Shown one piece after another: positions 1 to 12,900 of a stretch of DNA of 64,000 nucleotides (within the stretch, counting starts at the first letter, position 1; the number at the start of each line of letters is the position of its first letter). The position numbers and the translations under genes are program-made. The stretch covers positions 1 through 64,000 of the forward strand of contig CAJNYU010000183.1 of assembly GCA_905331475.1 (NCBI GenBank), in the 5' to 3' direction. The DNA is from Rotaria socialis. Lineage: Eukaryota > Rotifera > Eurotatoria > Philodinida > Philodinidae. The notes beneath the pieces were generated by a model. That model searched no databases and was not told the DNA's origin. It was given only the letters and a program-made list of their open reading frames with translations.

Positions 1-903
1 AATTAATTAAGCAGCTAATTGGTTAATTAACTAATTATTAAAATTTCTCTGTTCGGTCTGTGGTGGCTTCTGAAGTCTCTGCAACGCTCTGTGATGGTTT
101 CTAGAGACTCCATACATCATAATATAGACCGTAACAGAGAAGCTCCACAGACCATCAGTGGCCGTGATAGAGGAATTCCAGAAAAGAAGGTTCGCTGTGT
201 TTCCCATTTTAATCCCATAGGGATTGCGCTAACAGCTTTTTGCACGAGCAGAGCGAATCATGTATTTCATCGGATTATAGTGGCTGAATCCAAAGATAAA
301 TGTTTACTCATTTAGTTTTTATTGTATTGCTAAGAAATTTATTTGGAATGTGTTTCCTACTTCGCTTTTGAAACCAACTTCGATAAAAAAAAACATGACA
401 TTACCAGTGTATTTACCATCCTTCTGCTTCATTTTATCACAAAAGAAGATATATAATCAAGTTGCTAAGCAATAGAATAGAGTCTAAACAAGTATATGTT
501 TATCTCATAATCTAACTTTTCGAATTCTATAAAAATAAAACCTTCTCTATTTTGGTACAAAAAAATACAGAAATATTTAAAAGAATGCCTTTTACTAATT
601 ACATACACTTTGATACGCACTAAAACTATTTATATTCTTTAAACTTTATAACTTCTTAATCTAATGAAATAATATTTTGTTACTAGCCGTCTGATGATGA
701 GTCAGGATGAAATAGTTTCATAAAATGTATAATCAAGCTTTTTATGATTGCTTTTTTTCTGCGAAAAAACCATTATATTATAATAAAAACTGCATTTATC
801 TGATTAGCTAGCCATACGCTATTAAACTATATATCAATAGATGAGAGAAAAATATATCACTGGACTGATACTCATGATATCTGAATAAATAAAACAATTA
901 TAC
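1..903. other. non-coding left edge
   Basis: No convincing coding sequence is seen on either strand. Between about 45 and 190 there are short words in both orientations (GGTCTGTGG near 55, CCACAGACC near 144, repeated CTCTGT/ACAGAG), which may be a decayed miniature repeat. The rest is AT-rich. If the oxygenase gene at 904-1267 is not truncated, this stretch would be its intron. Confidence 0.4.
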
Positions 904-1267
904 CCATATGTCCTTTAAATACTTGTCCAGGATCATATCGAAGAAAACGAAGACGTCCATTGAGTCCAACTAATTGATAACTGTTCCACTTGTCTGGTAA
1001 ATATGATTTAATACGATCAAATAATTTTTTTGCCATATCAACATCATCAATAATACATCTATCATTATTGCGAACATCAGGCATGGAAACTTCGCGCACA
1101 CCTACATTAACTAGTGCTGGCTTATAACAGCGTTCTTCTGTCAATTTAATCCATTCAGAACATTCTTCTTCTGTAAAAACGTTGAATAAAATAAATGCTA
1201 GTTTTCCTGAATCTTCTGAGTTTGGTAGTTTTACATCAAGTTTTTCAATGTTGCTATTTGTTGTCAT
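904..1267 (-). CDS. 2OG-Fe(II) oxygenase (prolyl-4-hydroxylase-like), N-terminal fragment
   Basis: The fragment reads about 121 residues from the ATG at 1267. An in-frame ATG at 1300 also exists, but the 1267 start gives a more protein-like N terminus. The segment RLRFLRYDPGQVFKGHM is the conserved approach to the HxD iron site of prolyl-4-hydroxylase-type 2-oxoglutarate oxygenases. The exon stops with H-M-G at a GTATAA donor (903 downward), so the catalytic Asp codon would be completed by a following exon. No continuation carrying the second iron His and the 2OG-binding Arg is visible in 1-903. Either the gene runs off the left edge across a long intron or it is a truncated pseudogene. Family members hydroxylate proteins or small substrates using Fe(II) and 2-oxoglutarate; the substrate here is unknown. 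Confidence 0.6.
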
Positions 1268-1300
1268 TTTCAAACTGATATGTGTACTTCTGTTTTTCAC

Positions 1301-2419
1301 ATCGATTTATATTGACTCACTGATGAAATCTAAGAAAATTTGTCAACCTCCTTCAAACTTGTGTCAATAAACATACACCTTTCTCTTGTGAATATTTCTA
1401 CGCAGAGTGACTCATAGATAGTGTGACGATAAGAAAAACATGAACTACGTTCACGTTGATTAAACATAATAGACTGGTTTATTCATCGGTGATCTGAACT
1501 TTTCAAATGTTTTTACTTTGAGACAGATAACATAAATAAATATTGCTTAACATTATGATAAAAATTTTATCTACTATAAAATACATAAAGATTCATGTAT
1601 AGCGTTCGATAAATAAAGTTTAGTTTTTGATTTAGAAAAGTAGGAAGAAAACTTTAGAAAAAAAAACTTTATGAATTCTTTATTGATGTGCGAAACGAAA
1701 TGAAACGAAACGAAATTTTCTAAAAGTGAACAAGTTACAATGTTAAAATTCTTAATCTATAAATCAAATACGTTTATATCGTTTTCAATCAGAAAAGAAA
1801 CAATATTAAATATTTGATAATTCAAAATTATGTTAACGATAACATTTAAACTAACTGACTTTGTAAATTTTCTTTCTATGAATTAATACCGAATAGTTCA
1901 TAAGATTCAATTTCGCTTGTTCGTATTATTTTCTTACATGACAACTGGATATTATCTATGAAACGTTACACTTGTATTTTTTTTGTACTTGATAACAGAG
2001 AACTTCTTTCATACTGCTAAAAATAATACTTCACATAATATACATACTTAGCTTATCTATTGAGAAAAAAATTGATTTCGAATTACTCTCTATCATTAAC
2101 CATAAAACTCAGTCAATTTCATTGAATCAATGCAAATATATTTCATTCTATTTTCCGATGTTCTACTGACGACTCATTATGTATTTTATAAATCTATTTT
2201 TATTTCTAGTCTCATGCAAAATATGCTAACCCTATTAGCATAGCTTCATTTGATATAAATTTTGAAACGTTTCTATACAGATATTATATTAGAAAAAAAA
2301 CTGTTAAAGCAGATATGAAACTACCACACTCATAAGTGTACCTAAAGATAACAACATTGATGTTCAGAATATTACATCTAGTTATATTTTTTTTTGCTTG
2401 TTAAATTTTATTAACGGAC
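1301..2419. other. AT-rich intergenic stretch
   Basis: Nothing recognisable is seen: no coding sequence and no clear repeat with termini. Confidence 0.4.
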
Positions 2420-2421
2420 TA

Positions 2422-2660
2422 CCCAGGTCGTGGACGTACGGCGGGAAACGGCCGGAAAGCACAGGAAAGCGCTGGAAAGTGGAAGCAGTATTCCTGTTGG
2501 AAGTTACCGGATTCCACAGGAAAAAATCCGGTAACTTCCAACTGGAATACTGCTTCCAGTTTCCAGCGCTTTCCCGTGCTTTCCGGCCAGATACGGTGAT
2601 TTTTCCGCATCTTTCCGGTCGGTTCCTACAGTATCCGTCCTCCGGAGTCATTGACCTGGG
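2422..2660. mobile_element. miniature TIR element, family A copy 1
   Basis: The 239-bp element starts CCCAGGTCG and ends GACCTGGG, flanked on both sides by TA (2420-2421 and 2661-2662). The interior is GC-richer than its surroundings and packed with CCGGAAA/TTTCCGG words. It carries a large imperfect inverted repeat around GGAAGCAGTATTCC and GGAATACTGCTTCC. It encodes no protein. Open frames on both strands through it are by-products of the palindromic structure. Two other copies of this interior lie at 3275 and 57563. Confidence 0.75.
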
Positions 2661-2662
2661 TA

Positions 2663-3272
2663 TTAGAGAGTTTTTTGTTGTTGGCTGCATTCAACGTAGT
2701 ATTGATAGATCGTAAGATTTAAAGAAAAAACTTATCAGAAAGTCACAGCAATACATTTGATTAGAGAGGCTCTCGTATTTCCGTACAAAACACTTCATAC
2801 TCAGCATCATCAAAGTGCCAACTACCGTTTAAAACAAAAAGAAAACACTTGAAACAATTACAGGTTACAAAGAAAACATCCATTAGATTCATAGTTGTTA
2901 GTATATAGTTTCCTCTTATTTTCATCTAGTAATCTTGTTGGAATGCCTTCCTTTATCAAAACTAGAAGCTATGCATTTAGATTTTTTACAACGCAATTCA
3001 TGTTTAGTTACGAGAGGAAGTCACTAATACCTACTTATTTTGGCGTTTCTAGTTGATTATCATGATTTATTAAAGTTATAATCTTATTTTTATCTAAATA
3101 AATGTCTATAAATAGATTTGTATTTGCTAAAATGCTGCCATCGATATATCCATATATGTATATATAAATGAACTATATATACCCTTACTCAATGACTCAC
3201 AATGTTTTCAGTTATTAGCGGAATTCAAAATGCGCTATAAATAATTGATAAAAAATATTTCACATCTGTTCA
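2663..3272. other. spacer between miniature elements
   Basis: AT-rich sequence with no gene or repeat that I can support. Confidence 0.4.
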
Positions 3273-3274
3273 TA

Positions 3275-3561
3275 TCCAGGTCGAACAGTCCTGCCTGGCA
3301 ACGGCCGGTTCCGAGTAGTTCCGTTGATTTTGTGGAAGCAGTATTCCGGTTGGAAATTTTTCCGGTGTTTTCCGATCAATTTCTGCCGGAAAGCACCGGA
3401 ACTTGGCAGGAATTCGCCGGAAAAGTCCTGCCGTATTTTTGACCGGAATACTGCTTCCATGTTCCAGCGATTTCCCGTGTTTTCCTGCAGGATATGGTGA
3501 CTTTTCCGCATATTCCCTGGAGTATCCTACTGGATCCGGTGGCCGGAATGTTCGACCTGGG
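3275..3561. mobile_element. miniature TIR element, family A copy 2
   Basis: The 287-bp element has termini TCCAGGTCGAAC and GTTCGACCTGGG and TA on both flanks (3273-3274 and 3562-3563). It shares the GGAAGCAGTATTCC/GGAATACTGCTTCC internal palindrome and the CCGGAAA words with the copies at 2422 and 57563. The left terminal base differs (T for C). Non-coding. Confidence 0.72.
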
Positions 3562-3842
3562 TACATTGCAGTGTCCTGATAAATCCCGACGTGGACGTTC
3601 TTTGCAAATGATTTTTTCGCTGGAATCCTGACAAGTGCTGCGATGTATGCATCTGTTACACATTATGTTGGGGATAAAAAAAAAGAAGAGAAATTCATAG
3701 TTTTTCTTTGTCAAGATTTAGTTAAATAGTTGTTGCAAAGTTTATCATTCACAACATAAGCAGTATTACATAGAAAAATATGTATTTTGTTTAAATTTCA
3801 TTTAAATTTATGATGTATTTGAATATTGTAACTTAAGCGAAG

Positions 3843-6819
3843 ATGATATCTTCATGTTGGGAACTTTTTGGATTTCCAACAAAGAAAACAAATACACAAG
3901 AATGGGAAATAATTTCTAAATTTGCTAGTTGCGAATCATGCTTTCAAACTTCCCGGGTCGTTCATTCCGACAATCGGATCAAATCGGATCTGAAAATGGA
4001 TTGCATCGGATCTTACATGAAAACCGACAAGAACCAATAGATTCCGTCGGATTCCGGGTCGAGATTCGAATCCACAGGATCGGAATCCGATACATATCCG
4101 ATTGTATCCTACTCTGGGATCCGATGCGCCAAAAAGTCTGCTATACTTAACTTCTAAAAAGCTCTTTTGCACTAAATAGAATTTTGATATTTTTTAAAAT
4201 TCTTCCGTCGGATCCGTCAATAGTTCTGAAACCTAGAATCCAACTGGATTTCCTCGGTTAGTAGGATGTTTTAGGATCCGATAGAATCCGTCGTCGGATT
4301 AGTCGACCTGGGTTACGCTTATAAACCTTATTCTGGTACGAGAATACTCAATTCTCATTCTTGTGTTCAAAAATTATTAAATAAAGATAAAGAAGGTTTA
4401 TCAACAAGCGATAAAGGCATTCAAATGAAATTAGGAACAGTAATGAAATGTTACAAACAGATACAATTACCACAAAAAGCCATCAATTTAATTAAAAATT
4501 TAACATCTAAATGGTTATGTCAGGATATGCGAGCATTCTCTATTGTAAAGGATACTGGCTTAAGAAATTTATTACAAGAATTTATTATATTAAGTGAGTT
4601 AAAATTCATATCGTCTAGTCTCTCTTGAACTCATGTCTCGCTTCTATCTAAATGTGTTAGGTATGGTGAAATCGACCTAAAAAATGTTTTTCGTGGCGTC
4701 GACGTATGTAGTAAATATATATATATATATATGAATTAGCTGATGAATATCGTACAATATTAAAAGGTATATTAAAAGAGCCATATGAAAATAGATGTAT
4801 TTGTATTTGTCCCGATTTGTGGCCTGATTCATATAAGCAAATAAGTTATATGGGAATCTCAATATCATTTGTTGATAAAGATTGTAATTATAAATCACTT
4901 GACTTGTGTTGTCGACCTTATATGGAAAGTGATCATAGTGACGCAAATATTCTTGTGGTAAGACTAACGCAATACTTTTATTGTTTATTTTTAACTTTGG
5001 CTTAAGTCGGAAGACTCATTGATCTCAAGTGTTAGTTGAAAAATATTTCCTTTAAGTATTATTTATGCATATACATGCCAATGAGATAAACTATTGCTTC
5101 GTTACAATATCCTGAAATATGTTTATTTAATATTTTCCTTTATTTTTAGTCTATTCAAAGATGTTTAATGCCATTCGACTTAATCGATTTTGATCAATTA
5201 CATTTTGCGTCTGATCGGGGTGCAAACCTTGTACGTGCCTTACGAAACTATGATACATTATTTTGTTATCCACATCGTCTTAATAATATTCTTAAACGTG
5301 CATTTTTTCAATCGAAGTCAAATAAAGAACAACAAACAAAAACATCATCGACACTAGCATGTACAAGTCTTATCAGCAACACCACAGTAACGAATGAAAT
5401 TGATCAAGAGAATGAAGATAATGTCTATAGTTCATCATCCACAGATAATGAAGATGACAAAGTTGAACCAACTCTGCCAATCAACAACAAATTAGTATAT
5501 AAAAAAACAGGAGACGATAAAAACAAATGATGTTAACGATAATAATCAGAGAAAAATGAAATTCGAAGATTTGACTTTGGCAGCACAAGAAATAATTAAA
5601 ACTGTCACTCGATGTAAGAAGTTAGTAGAGTTTGTTAAAAGGGTAAGACAATATTTTATTATTATTTTTTCATGATAGAAAAGAAAGATAAAAAGTAGTT
5701 CTAGTTTGAAAAGTACTATTGTCATATGTTTCTTATTCATTTAGAGCGGCTGCAATAAAGATATTCAGTCTTTCGGTGGAATTGCTTTGCAGCAATCGAC
5801 TGTGGTTCGGTGGCTTTCGTTAATTAATTTACTCGAAAGCATCGTTCTATCATATAAAGTAACTAAGCGAGTTTTAATTAATCGTAAGCAACAAATGAAA
5901 TTGAAAGGGATTGATGAAAAAGTTCTGAAACAAATAATTCGATTATTAAAACCTTTCAAGCAAGTACTGAAGATTATACAAACAACAAATACTCCATCAC
6001 TATATATGGTATTAATATGTACACACAAGCTTAGAAAAACATTGTCATCATTTGACGAGTTGACGAATTATCATTCACCTTTATCAACAAACAGTTCAAG
6101 TGATATCGAAAACGATATTCATGAAGAAATTGACATGACAGAAAACGAAGGTAAAAAATAATTTTCTTTTCAAAATAATTTGTTATAGATACATTTCTTG
6201 ATTAATTTTAGGAATGAAAATCCTTCGTATGAGAATATTGGCATTACTTAATCTTACGTTTGAGCTCGATATCCGCCATTATTGTGCGACATTATTGCAC
6301 GCTCGATATCGCCAACTTAAAAGATGCACAAAAGATAAACATGATCAAACATATAAATATATTCGTAAACGTATGAGTGAAATAATTAAAGTCAATCAAG
6401 AAAAAGATATTCAACCGCCACAGAAGAAAATCAAAAGTCAACAATCATTCCTACAGCAGTATGAAGATAATAGCGATCCTGAGCGATGTTTCGATGAATG
6501 CGATACTTCAGGTAGTGAAGATTATGCATTTATTACACCAAAAGCTGATGAATTAAGTCGTTACTTATCAATGGACATTGATAAATCGAGTTTAACTGAT
6601 AATCCACTGGATTTTTGGCGCAAAAATCAAAGTGTTTCCCGATATTGTCAAAATTAGCACGTCAAATGCATTGCGTACCTGCATCATCTGGTGCCGTAGC
6701 AACGGCAGTTTAGTGGTGCCGGGCTCGTTATCAATGAACGCCGAACAGCTTTAGATCCTGAACAAGTGAATAATATTCTATTCATTCGGTCTATGAAAAA
6801 TATAAAGCTTCTAAAATGA
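3843..6819 (+). pseudogene. hAT-family transposase pseudogene, five exons, split by a miniature element
   Basis: The probable start is ATG 3843. The N-terminal BED-type zinc finger (CWELFGFP, then C-x2-C) is interrupted at 3952-4312 by a family B miniature element and resumes with SGTRILNSHSC. Reading on gives the hAT core (CPDLWPDSYKQISYMG, then the DRGANLVRALRNY region) and the C-terminal dimerisation block (CVPASS, then GAGLVINERR). Apparent exons, leaving out the insertion: 3843-3951 with 4315-4593, 4740-4957, 5150-5642, 5745-6150, 6212-6819. All junctions are GT-AG and phase-compatible. Besides the insertion I see frameshifts near 5525, near 6630 and at 6690-6711, so the gene is dead. 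It would have encoded a cut-and-paste DNA transposase. I found no terminal inverted repeats bounding it. Confidence 0.82.
3952..4312. mobile_element. miniature TIR element, family B copy 1, inside the hAT zinc finger
   Basis: The 361-bp element starts CCCGGGTCG and ends CGACCTGGG, flanked by the dinucleotide TT (3950-3951 and 4313-4314). Removing the element and one TT joins the codons for Gln-Thr to Tyr-Ala in frame, so the boundaries and the 2-bp target duplication are fixed by the coding sequence. The interior is dominated by GGATCCGA/TCGGATCC-like words in both orientations. It shares its termini, but not its interior, with family A. Non-coding. Confidence 0.82.
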
Positions 6820-8217
6820 TGTACAATAATAATTTTTCTGTATTGTTAATAATATTTATTTTTTCAAATCGTTTTGTATTTAAAACATTATTTTCATTTT
6901 TTTTCTATTGCTTCGTTGTTCTCTATACTGTCATATTTTGTATATATTGAGAGAGTAACGTATTTTTGGCGATGAAATTAAAAAAAGAATTATGAACTGA
7001 ATTATAGTAAAATTAGGAACATGCAATAATATAATAAAGCATCATGGTTTCAGTAACTAGATAAACATTCGGATAAATTTGATGTCTTATAGAATATATG
7101 ATAATTGAGATGCCCCATGGGATCATGGGACAGTTACGAAGATTGTCCCATACCATGGGATGGTTTTTTAATCACTCTCCCATCCTATGGTACGAAATGT
7201 TTCGATCTATCCCATGGGGCGATTTTTTTGTCCTATCCCATTCCACGCGGAGCTCTGGTACACATTATTGATCAGAGCTCAAGAATAATTTTTTTCTTTT
7301 AAGTTTAATTATATTTTTTTTTCTCGAAGGGTACTTTTTGTTGCACCTAATCTGGCCAATATTATATTTTGACTATTCTATGCGTGTAACAATGTAGCAA
7401 ATCTTGACCTTGTTTATTTCCTATTTGAAATAATAAAGCATTATTTCTTCCTCAAATATGAACACAAAACATGATTGGCTCTGAAAATTTAATAAAAAAA
7501 TCTTGTTTCAGTCGTTCAATTTACTTCTCATGACCGGTGGTTTCTTCTTCATTACGATTTATAACTATATGATCTCGAATTTTGCAAACTATAAATAACT
7601 ATTTATTAGCATATATTTCTTTATTATCTCACAAAAAAAATCATTGATGCAGAAAAGATGAGACAACAGTCAACTATAACAATTGAGTCACTGAGGGACT
7701 AAAAAGCTAATTAGATTGGAAGCATGTATTCGTCTGAAGATAGTTTCTGACAAAAAAAAGAATGTTTGAATATGAAGAATAATAAAAAAAACTTTTCTTA
7801 TATAAAAGAAAAGAGTCAACGTAATACGGTCGTTTTCTTTTATTAACTAACTATATTCGAAAACAGTTCACTTATGTTGACGCTTTTCCGTAACATAAGA
7901 ATATTAAAAACTTCATCAATCAGCGTGTTTATTACGTATGATTTTCTTTGATAATCTTAAATAAATGTTAAGTACTTTTGTTTTCACCAAATTATTTGCG
8001 TTTCTTTCTACACTTGTTATCATCCGGATCTGTTGATTTCGAATAGATTAACAATAAACATCTCTTAATTTCATTTCGCATCAAGGCCAAAAGAAAGAAA
8101 AATATATATGTATATAAATATAAACAAATACCAACAGACGCACAACAATAAATATATAATTATAATAATAATAGTAATAATAAAAAGAAGCAAAAGACAG
8201 AGGAACAGAAAGAAGAT
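6820..8217. other. intergenic, 3' flanks of two genes
   Basis: Non-coding, apart from the motif cluster listed separately at 7109-7250. The stretch from about 8095 to 8217 is the 3' flank of the minus-strand GPCR gene and is rich in AATA/TAATAA. Confidence 0.4.
7109..7250. repeat. CCATGGGA-saturated repeat
   Basis: Within about 140 bp the word CCATGGGA or its complement TCCCATGG, plus near versions (ATCATGGGACA, TCCCATCCTATGG, CCTATCCCATTCC), recurs at least six times in both orientations. The architecture resembles the miniature elements nearby but with a different word. I cannot define termini or a target duplication, so the element class is unassigned. Confidence 0.5.
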
Positions 8218-8284
8218 TCATTGTTGCGTTTTAGTAATAAAATCATGTACATTGGACGTCGAAGTATAATTCGATGATGATTGC

Positions 8285-8321
<37 letters not shown>

Positions 8322-9908
8322 CAAGATCATCGGGGTTTATATAATTTGAATGATTCAATGGAGAAAATTTATGATTTACTTTTAAATTCCATTTAAATTT
8401 GTTTTCAATCGATATTGGTTTAATTTGTTTTAAATTAAATGATACATTTGTTGCACTTGTATTTAAATTCAAATGCCCATTTAAAAATTGATTTGATTGT
8501 TTCCTACTACCATTTTGCGATGAAGTTAAATGATTTTTTTTAGCTTTTTTAACGCGAAACTGGTTTTTACAACTATGATAATTATTATTATTTTCATCGT
8601 TATTAATATTGGATTGATTAATAAGTGTATTTGATGGCTGTTGTTGTTGTTGTTGTTGCTGTTCTTCTTCTTCTTCTTCTTGTTGTTCTCGCTCTCCACC
8701 TCCATATACAGAAAGAAGACGACGTGCACGACGCAATGCCTGATTACGTCCAACAAATGTTTCATTAATAAAATAATTACAATGTGCTATTGTAAATGCT
8801 TCTTTAAGAAATACGATTGACGTCAGGGAATAGAGAAAAAAATTTAATGTGTAATTTAAATTTCTTATTGTTAATGCTATATAACGAAAGCCAATATTAA
8901 TTATATTAACTTTAAGATTTAATTTCACACTACCAATTGCCGTGGAAAACAGCCAATACCAGCATACCTGATATGGCATTGTAAATGTTATGAAAGAAAA
9001 TGAAACGGCTATCAACATCACACTTATATGAATACGTCTTGATCCACTAGTACGTATACGATTACGTAACTTATGTACTGTTATTATACTTAATGTTAAT
9101 ATGAGTATTGATGGTAAAACATATATAAAAAATATCTGTATGGAACCTATGATTTGATATGTTTTAGAAAAAAATAAAAGACAATCATCAACTTTTGATG
9201 CAACTATTGCAAGACCGAGTGGTGCTATCATAGCTACTAAAGAAACACTAAAAACAATAATCCATGCTTGTTGACGATTGAAACTTGTTCGAATCAGAAA
9301 TGGTTTAGTTACAGATAAATAACGTTCAACAGCAATCATTAATATCAGCCAAGAATTGATCGATGAACCAACTAAATCAATATAAACATGAAATGCGCAT
9401 AAAAAACGTGAACCTGTTACAACAAAACCAATAAAAACTTTATGATTAAGCCATTGCATAGTTACTGGACCGGCAAGAATAAGAATATTAGTTAACGATA
9501 ACATAGCCATAAATACTGATACTGGATAACGACGCATACGTTTACGAAGAAATATTATCATAGACAATGCATGAGTGGGAATACCTATTTGAAATGAAAA
9601 AACAAATTTCTATTTCTGTTGTTTTCTTTTTAATTTTAAAAATTATATTTGTGTTATCTAAACTTTGACAAATGAGATATTATCATATTAATATTTTATT
9701 GAAAAGCACTATATATTTATTTTGACATATAAAACTTACCGACAATAATCAATATTGGATTAGCATATAAAAAGACTTCATCTGTAATATAATAGAATTT
9801 TGTATACGCTTTATAATTTTCCCAATCGTCAACAAGACTTCCATTAAGATCATCGCTATCGCTGATTGTTGTGGAAATAATAGTTGATAATGATAATGAT
9901 GAATTCAT
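8218..9908 (-). CDS. rhodopsin-family (peptide-type) G protein-coupled receptor
   Basis: Two exons, 9908-9740 and 9584-8218, joined by a 155-nt intron (GTAAGT...CAAATAG) in phase 1 inside TM1, give 511 aa. The N terminus is short, acidic and Ser/Thr-rich. Seven hydrophobic segments follow. TM3 has a Cys near residue 119 for the extracellular disulfide and ends in ERY (143-145), the DRY equivalent. TM6 contains FTMPYQVCWYW. TM7 has NFFLYSLTS, so the usual NPxxY proline is absent. The long cytoplasmic tail carries two CAA-coded polyglutamine runs, an acidic Glu run and Asn-rich low complexity. IIFLRKRMRRYPVSV after TM1 resembles FMRFamide- and other invertebrate neuropeptide-type receptors, but the ligand cannot be named. 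It should signal at the plasma membrane through heterotrimeric G proteins. Confidence 0.82.
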
Positions 9909-12900
9909 TTCAACTATTGTCTAGATATATGTTCTTCTGTTTTTCAAGAAATATACTTTCATCTGAAGAAGAAAAAGAAATTAAAAGAAAGAAAAATCTT
10001 TAATTGAATTGATACATGTCAAAAAAATGAGCAAATTCACTTTCACAGAAAAAAGAAGAAAACAAAATTGAATAAAAAAATTCTTCATATGTTGTCTGTT
10101 TTTATCAATGAATAAAACAAAAAAAGTGACGTTAATTCTATGACATTTTTTATTTTATTGAGCTCCAATTTCATTATTAATAGAAGCAGATGACACCTAC
10201 ACAAACGAGAGACTCATATTTTAACTAGTCAAATGTTAGGTTTATCGATGAAATATGAGGAAAAACAAGACACGCATTGTTTTGAATAAAATACATTGTA
10301 AAATGTATTATAGTTTATAACTAAGGTTGAAAAATTAATTTGCTCACTGTTGAGTAATGGAGCTCATCCTTTTTAGCAAAAAATGCAAAAAAAACTTGAA
10401 CAAAATGAAGAATTAAAAACTGTCATAACATTTGATTGCCTCTCTCTCTCTTTCTATATATTTTTCTTTTTCTGCCCCCCCCCCCACCGCTTTCTTGTGC
10501 CTTTTATCTATGCACAGAACTATATGCTTCCTTTTCCTTTGCGAGCTATAGAAGAGAAAAAAAACTTATTTTTACAGAAGCACTTCTTCGTCTTTTCATT
10601 TATAACGCATGACAGCATAGTTTTCTATTTAACGGCATAATAAAACCGCGATTTCTTCTTTCTGACTTTTCTTGATCATGCTATGTTGTATAGAACAATG
10701 CTCGATTATAAAATTGATGCCAATCGAGGTGACTGCACGATTGTAACCGGTGCGATCTTTTCCTTATCAATATTTAAGTAAAGGGTCAGATCGGCATGAC
10801 TTGATATTCATTTTTCTCTTCCTATCATGACTAAATCAATCTTTTCGACGGGTTATATCTATTTCCGAGCTACTACAGCAATCATGTAAGATTTCTATTT
10901 CACTAAAACAACGATACTTAGTACTGCTTATTTCGATTAGCTTAGTCTCTCTAGTTAATCTATTGGTAAACGGAAGCTTTGATACGACTACAAGTTTTAT
11001 AGTTGCTCTATCCATGAGTTAACTAGCCTTCAGACGCGAACATTATTAATTAATAGTAAATTTTATCTGCTTCTCACAATATATTCTTTTTATTATCTCT
11101 TATGTTAATGTCAAATATACTGTACAGCTAATAGAGCATATAAATAAATCTATGATCAATTATGACACTAAACAATTATTTGATTTATTTGTAATAATAT
11201 TAATTGATTTCAAAGTGAATTAGTAATGTATACTTAGCATACTGTAATAAATTTTTCTCTAATACAGTTTAATACGATGTTCTTTCATAAGAATTAAGTT
11301 AGACATTCGTAAAAACAAAAATAACGTTTGATTTCAAGGAATAAAAACGAATGTATGATGAATTTTTGAAATGCATCATGAATAAATTGAAAAATTTCTG
11401 AGCGATCAGTATAAAAAAAAAGTTTTATCTTGCGGTCGACTAGTATAGAATGGGAACATAGCAACGCCAATGAGAGAAATTTGTGTTTGACAACGTATTC
11501 TATTCGATGCAAAACTTATCACCATTATCACCATCAAACTTTTCTGTTGTTGTTATTGTTGTTATCTGCATCAAAAAGAAATAGATGACATTAGAGAGAG
11601 AGAGAGAGAGAAGAAAAAAGAGAGAACAAAACCGACAACTGACACAGTTCGGCTCATCTTTCGTCGATCTTTTTCTCTATTTGTTTATGTGCGAACATTG
11701 ATAATGTTGTGCCTTTTTTTGTCTTCTCTAGACTATTGAGCAGATCGTTAATCTTTTTCTGTTGATTTTCAAATTGATAGAAAACTAAAAGAAAGAGAGA
11801 AAGAGAGAGAACAAAAGGCATTGCCTGACATTGAGTTGGAATTACTATCATAACTATATTATGCTGAACCACGTAAATAACCAATGAATAAGTAACATGT
11901 AACAGAAACGTCGACGGACAATCAAGAATTAAGTTGGCATACGTTATTTTTTTGTTTGTTTAAACTCATACTTTTATATCTAATATGTAAATATCGTAAA
12001 ACATTTCTCAATAGGAAAAGAATAATGAGAAGCCTTCTTCGATGGTCTTCTTCTTTTTTTGATCAGAGATCGATTTATCTATAAAAACATTTAGTACACT
12101 GAAGTATAATTGTTGTAAATAAATCAAACAAAAAAGTTAAGGAATATTTACATGGCACTTAATAATATATCCATCTCTTTTGAATATTTACTATTTATTA
12201 CGATTAAGATTATTTCTAAATCAACATGCAGTTAAATCAAATCAATGTCTATGTATTATTAAATAAATATCTATATAAATATAGATGCATATGTATCAAA
12301 TGAGATGCATCATAACTCCATGAATTAACTCAATATAGCAACTATTTCATAATTTTATTTACGTCATTCACTCTCGACATTGAGCTATCAAGGTCATTTT
12401 AAGAATTTAAGCCAAAATAGTAACGAACAAAAACAGACGGAGTAGGGTGGAACGGAACAACTATAACCGCCCATCATCAAAAGAAGGCTTGTGCGCATTT
12501 CCTACTTCCTTTTTCCCCTCTTTAATGACATTATTGTATATGCATCTCAAACGTTCTATCAAGTAACATGACTCGACATAAAGACAAATAGAACATAGGG
12601 TACACGGAAGCGGTTCAATACAAAACCAAATGAAAACTAAATGAGCATTCATACAGTTGAAAGATACTGTTATTCGTAAAGAAATATGTTGCTTACAACT
12701 GATATTGTCGTTTGATCAAAAAGTTGGTTTTGAATCGGAACGGATGCTAATCAAAATAATGCACATATAAATGAACAATTATCCATCATAGTCATAGCCA
12801 TAGATGAAAGTAATATTAAGAAGAAAACATACGCGGAAAAAAATTCTTTATTATAGCAACTCATCTAGAAATGTTAAGGAGTCTCTCTTTTATGACAAGT

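Noticed and set aside
91..315. 74-codon plus-strand open frame at the left edge
   Set aside because: No family resemblance; the sequence has repeat-like words in both orientations.
2382..2715. Open frames of 60-105 codons on both strands
   Set aside because: They are carried by the palindromic family A element; both strands look open because the halves are complementary. The same holds at 3245-3714 and 57342-57891.
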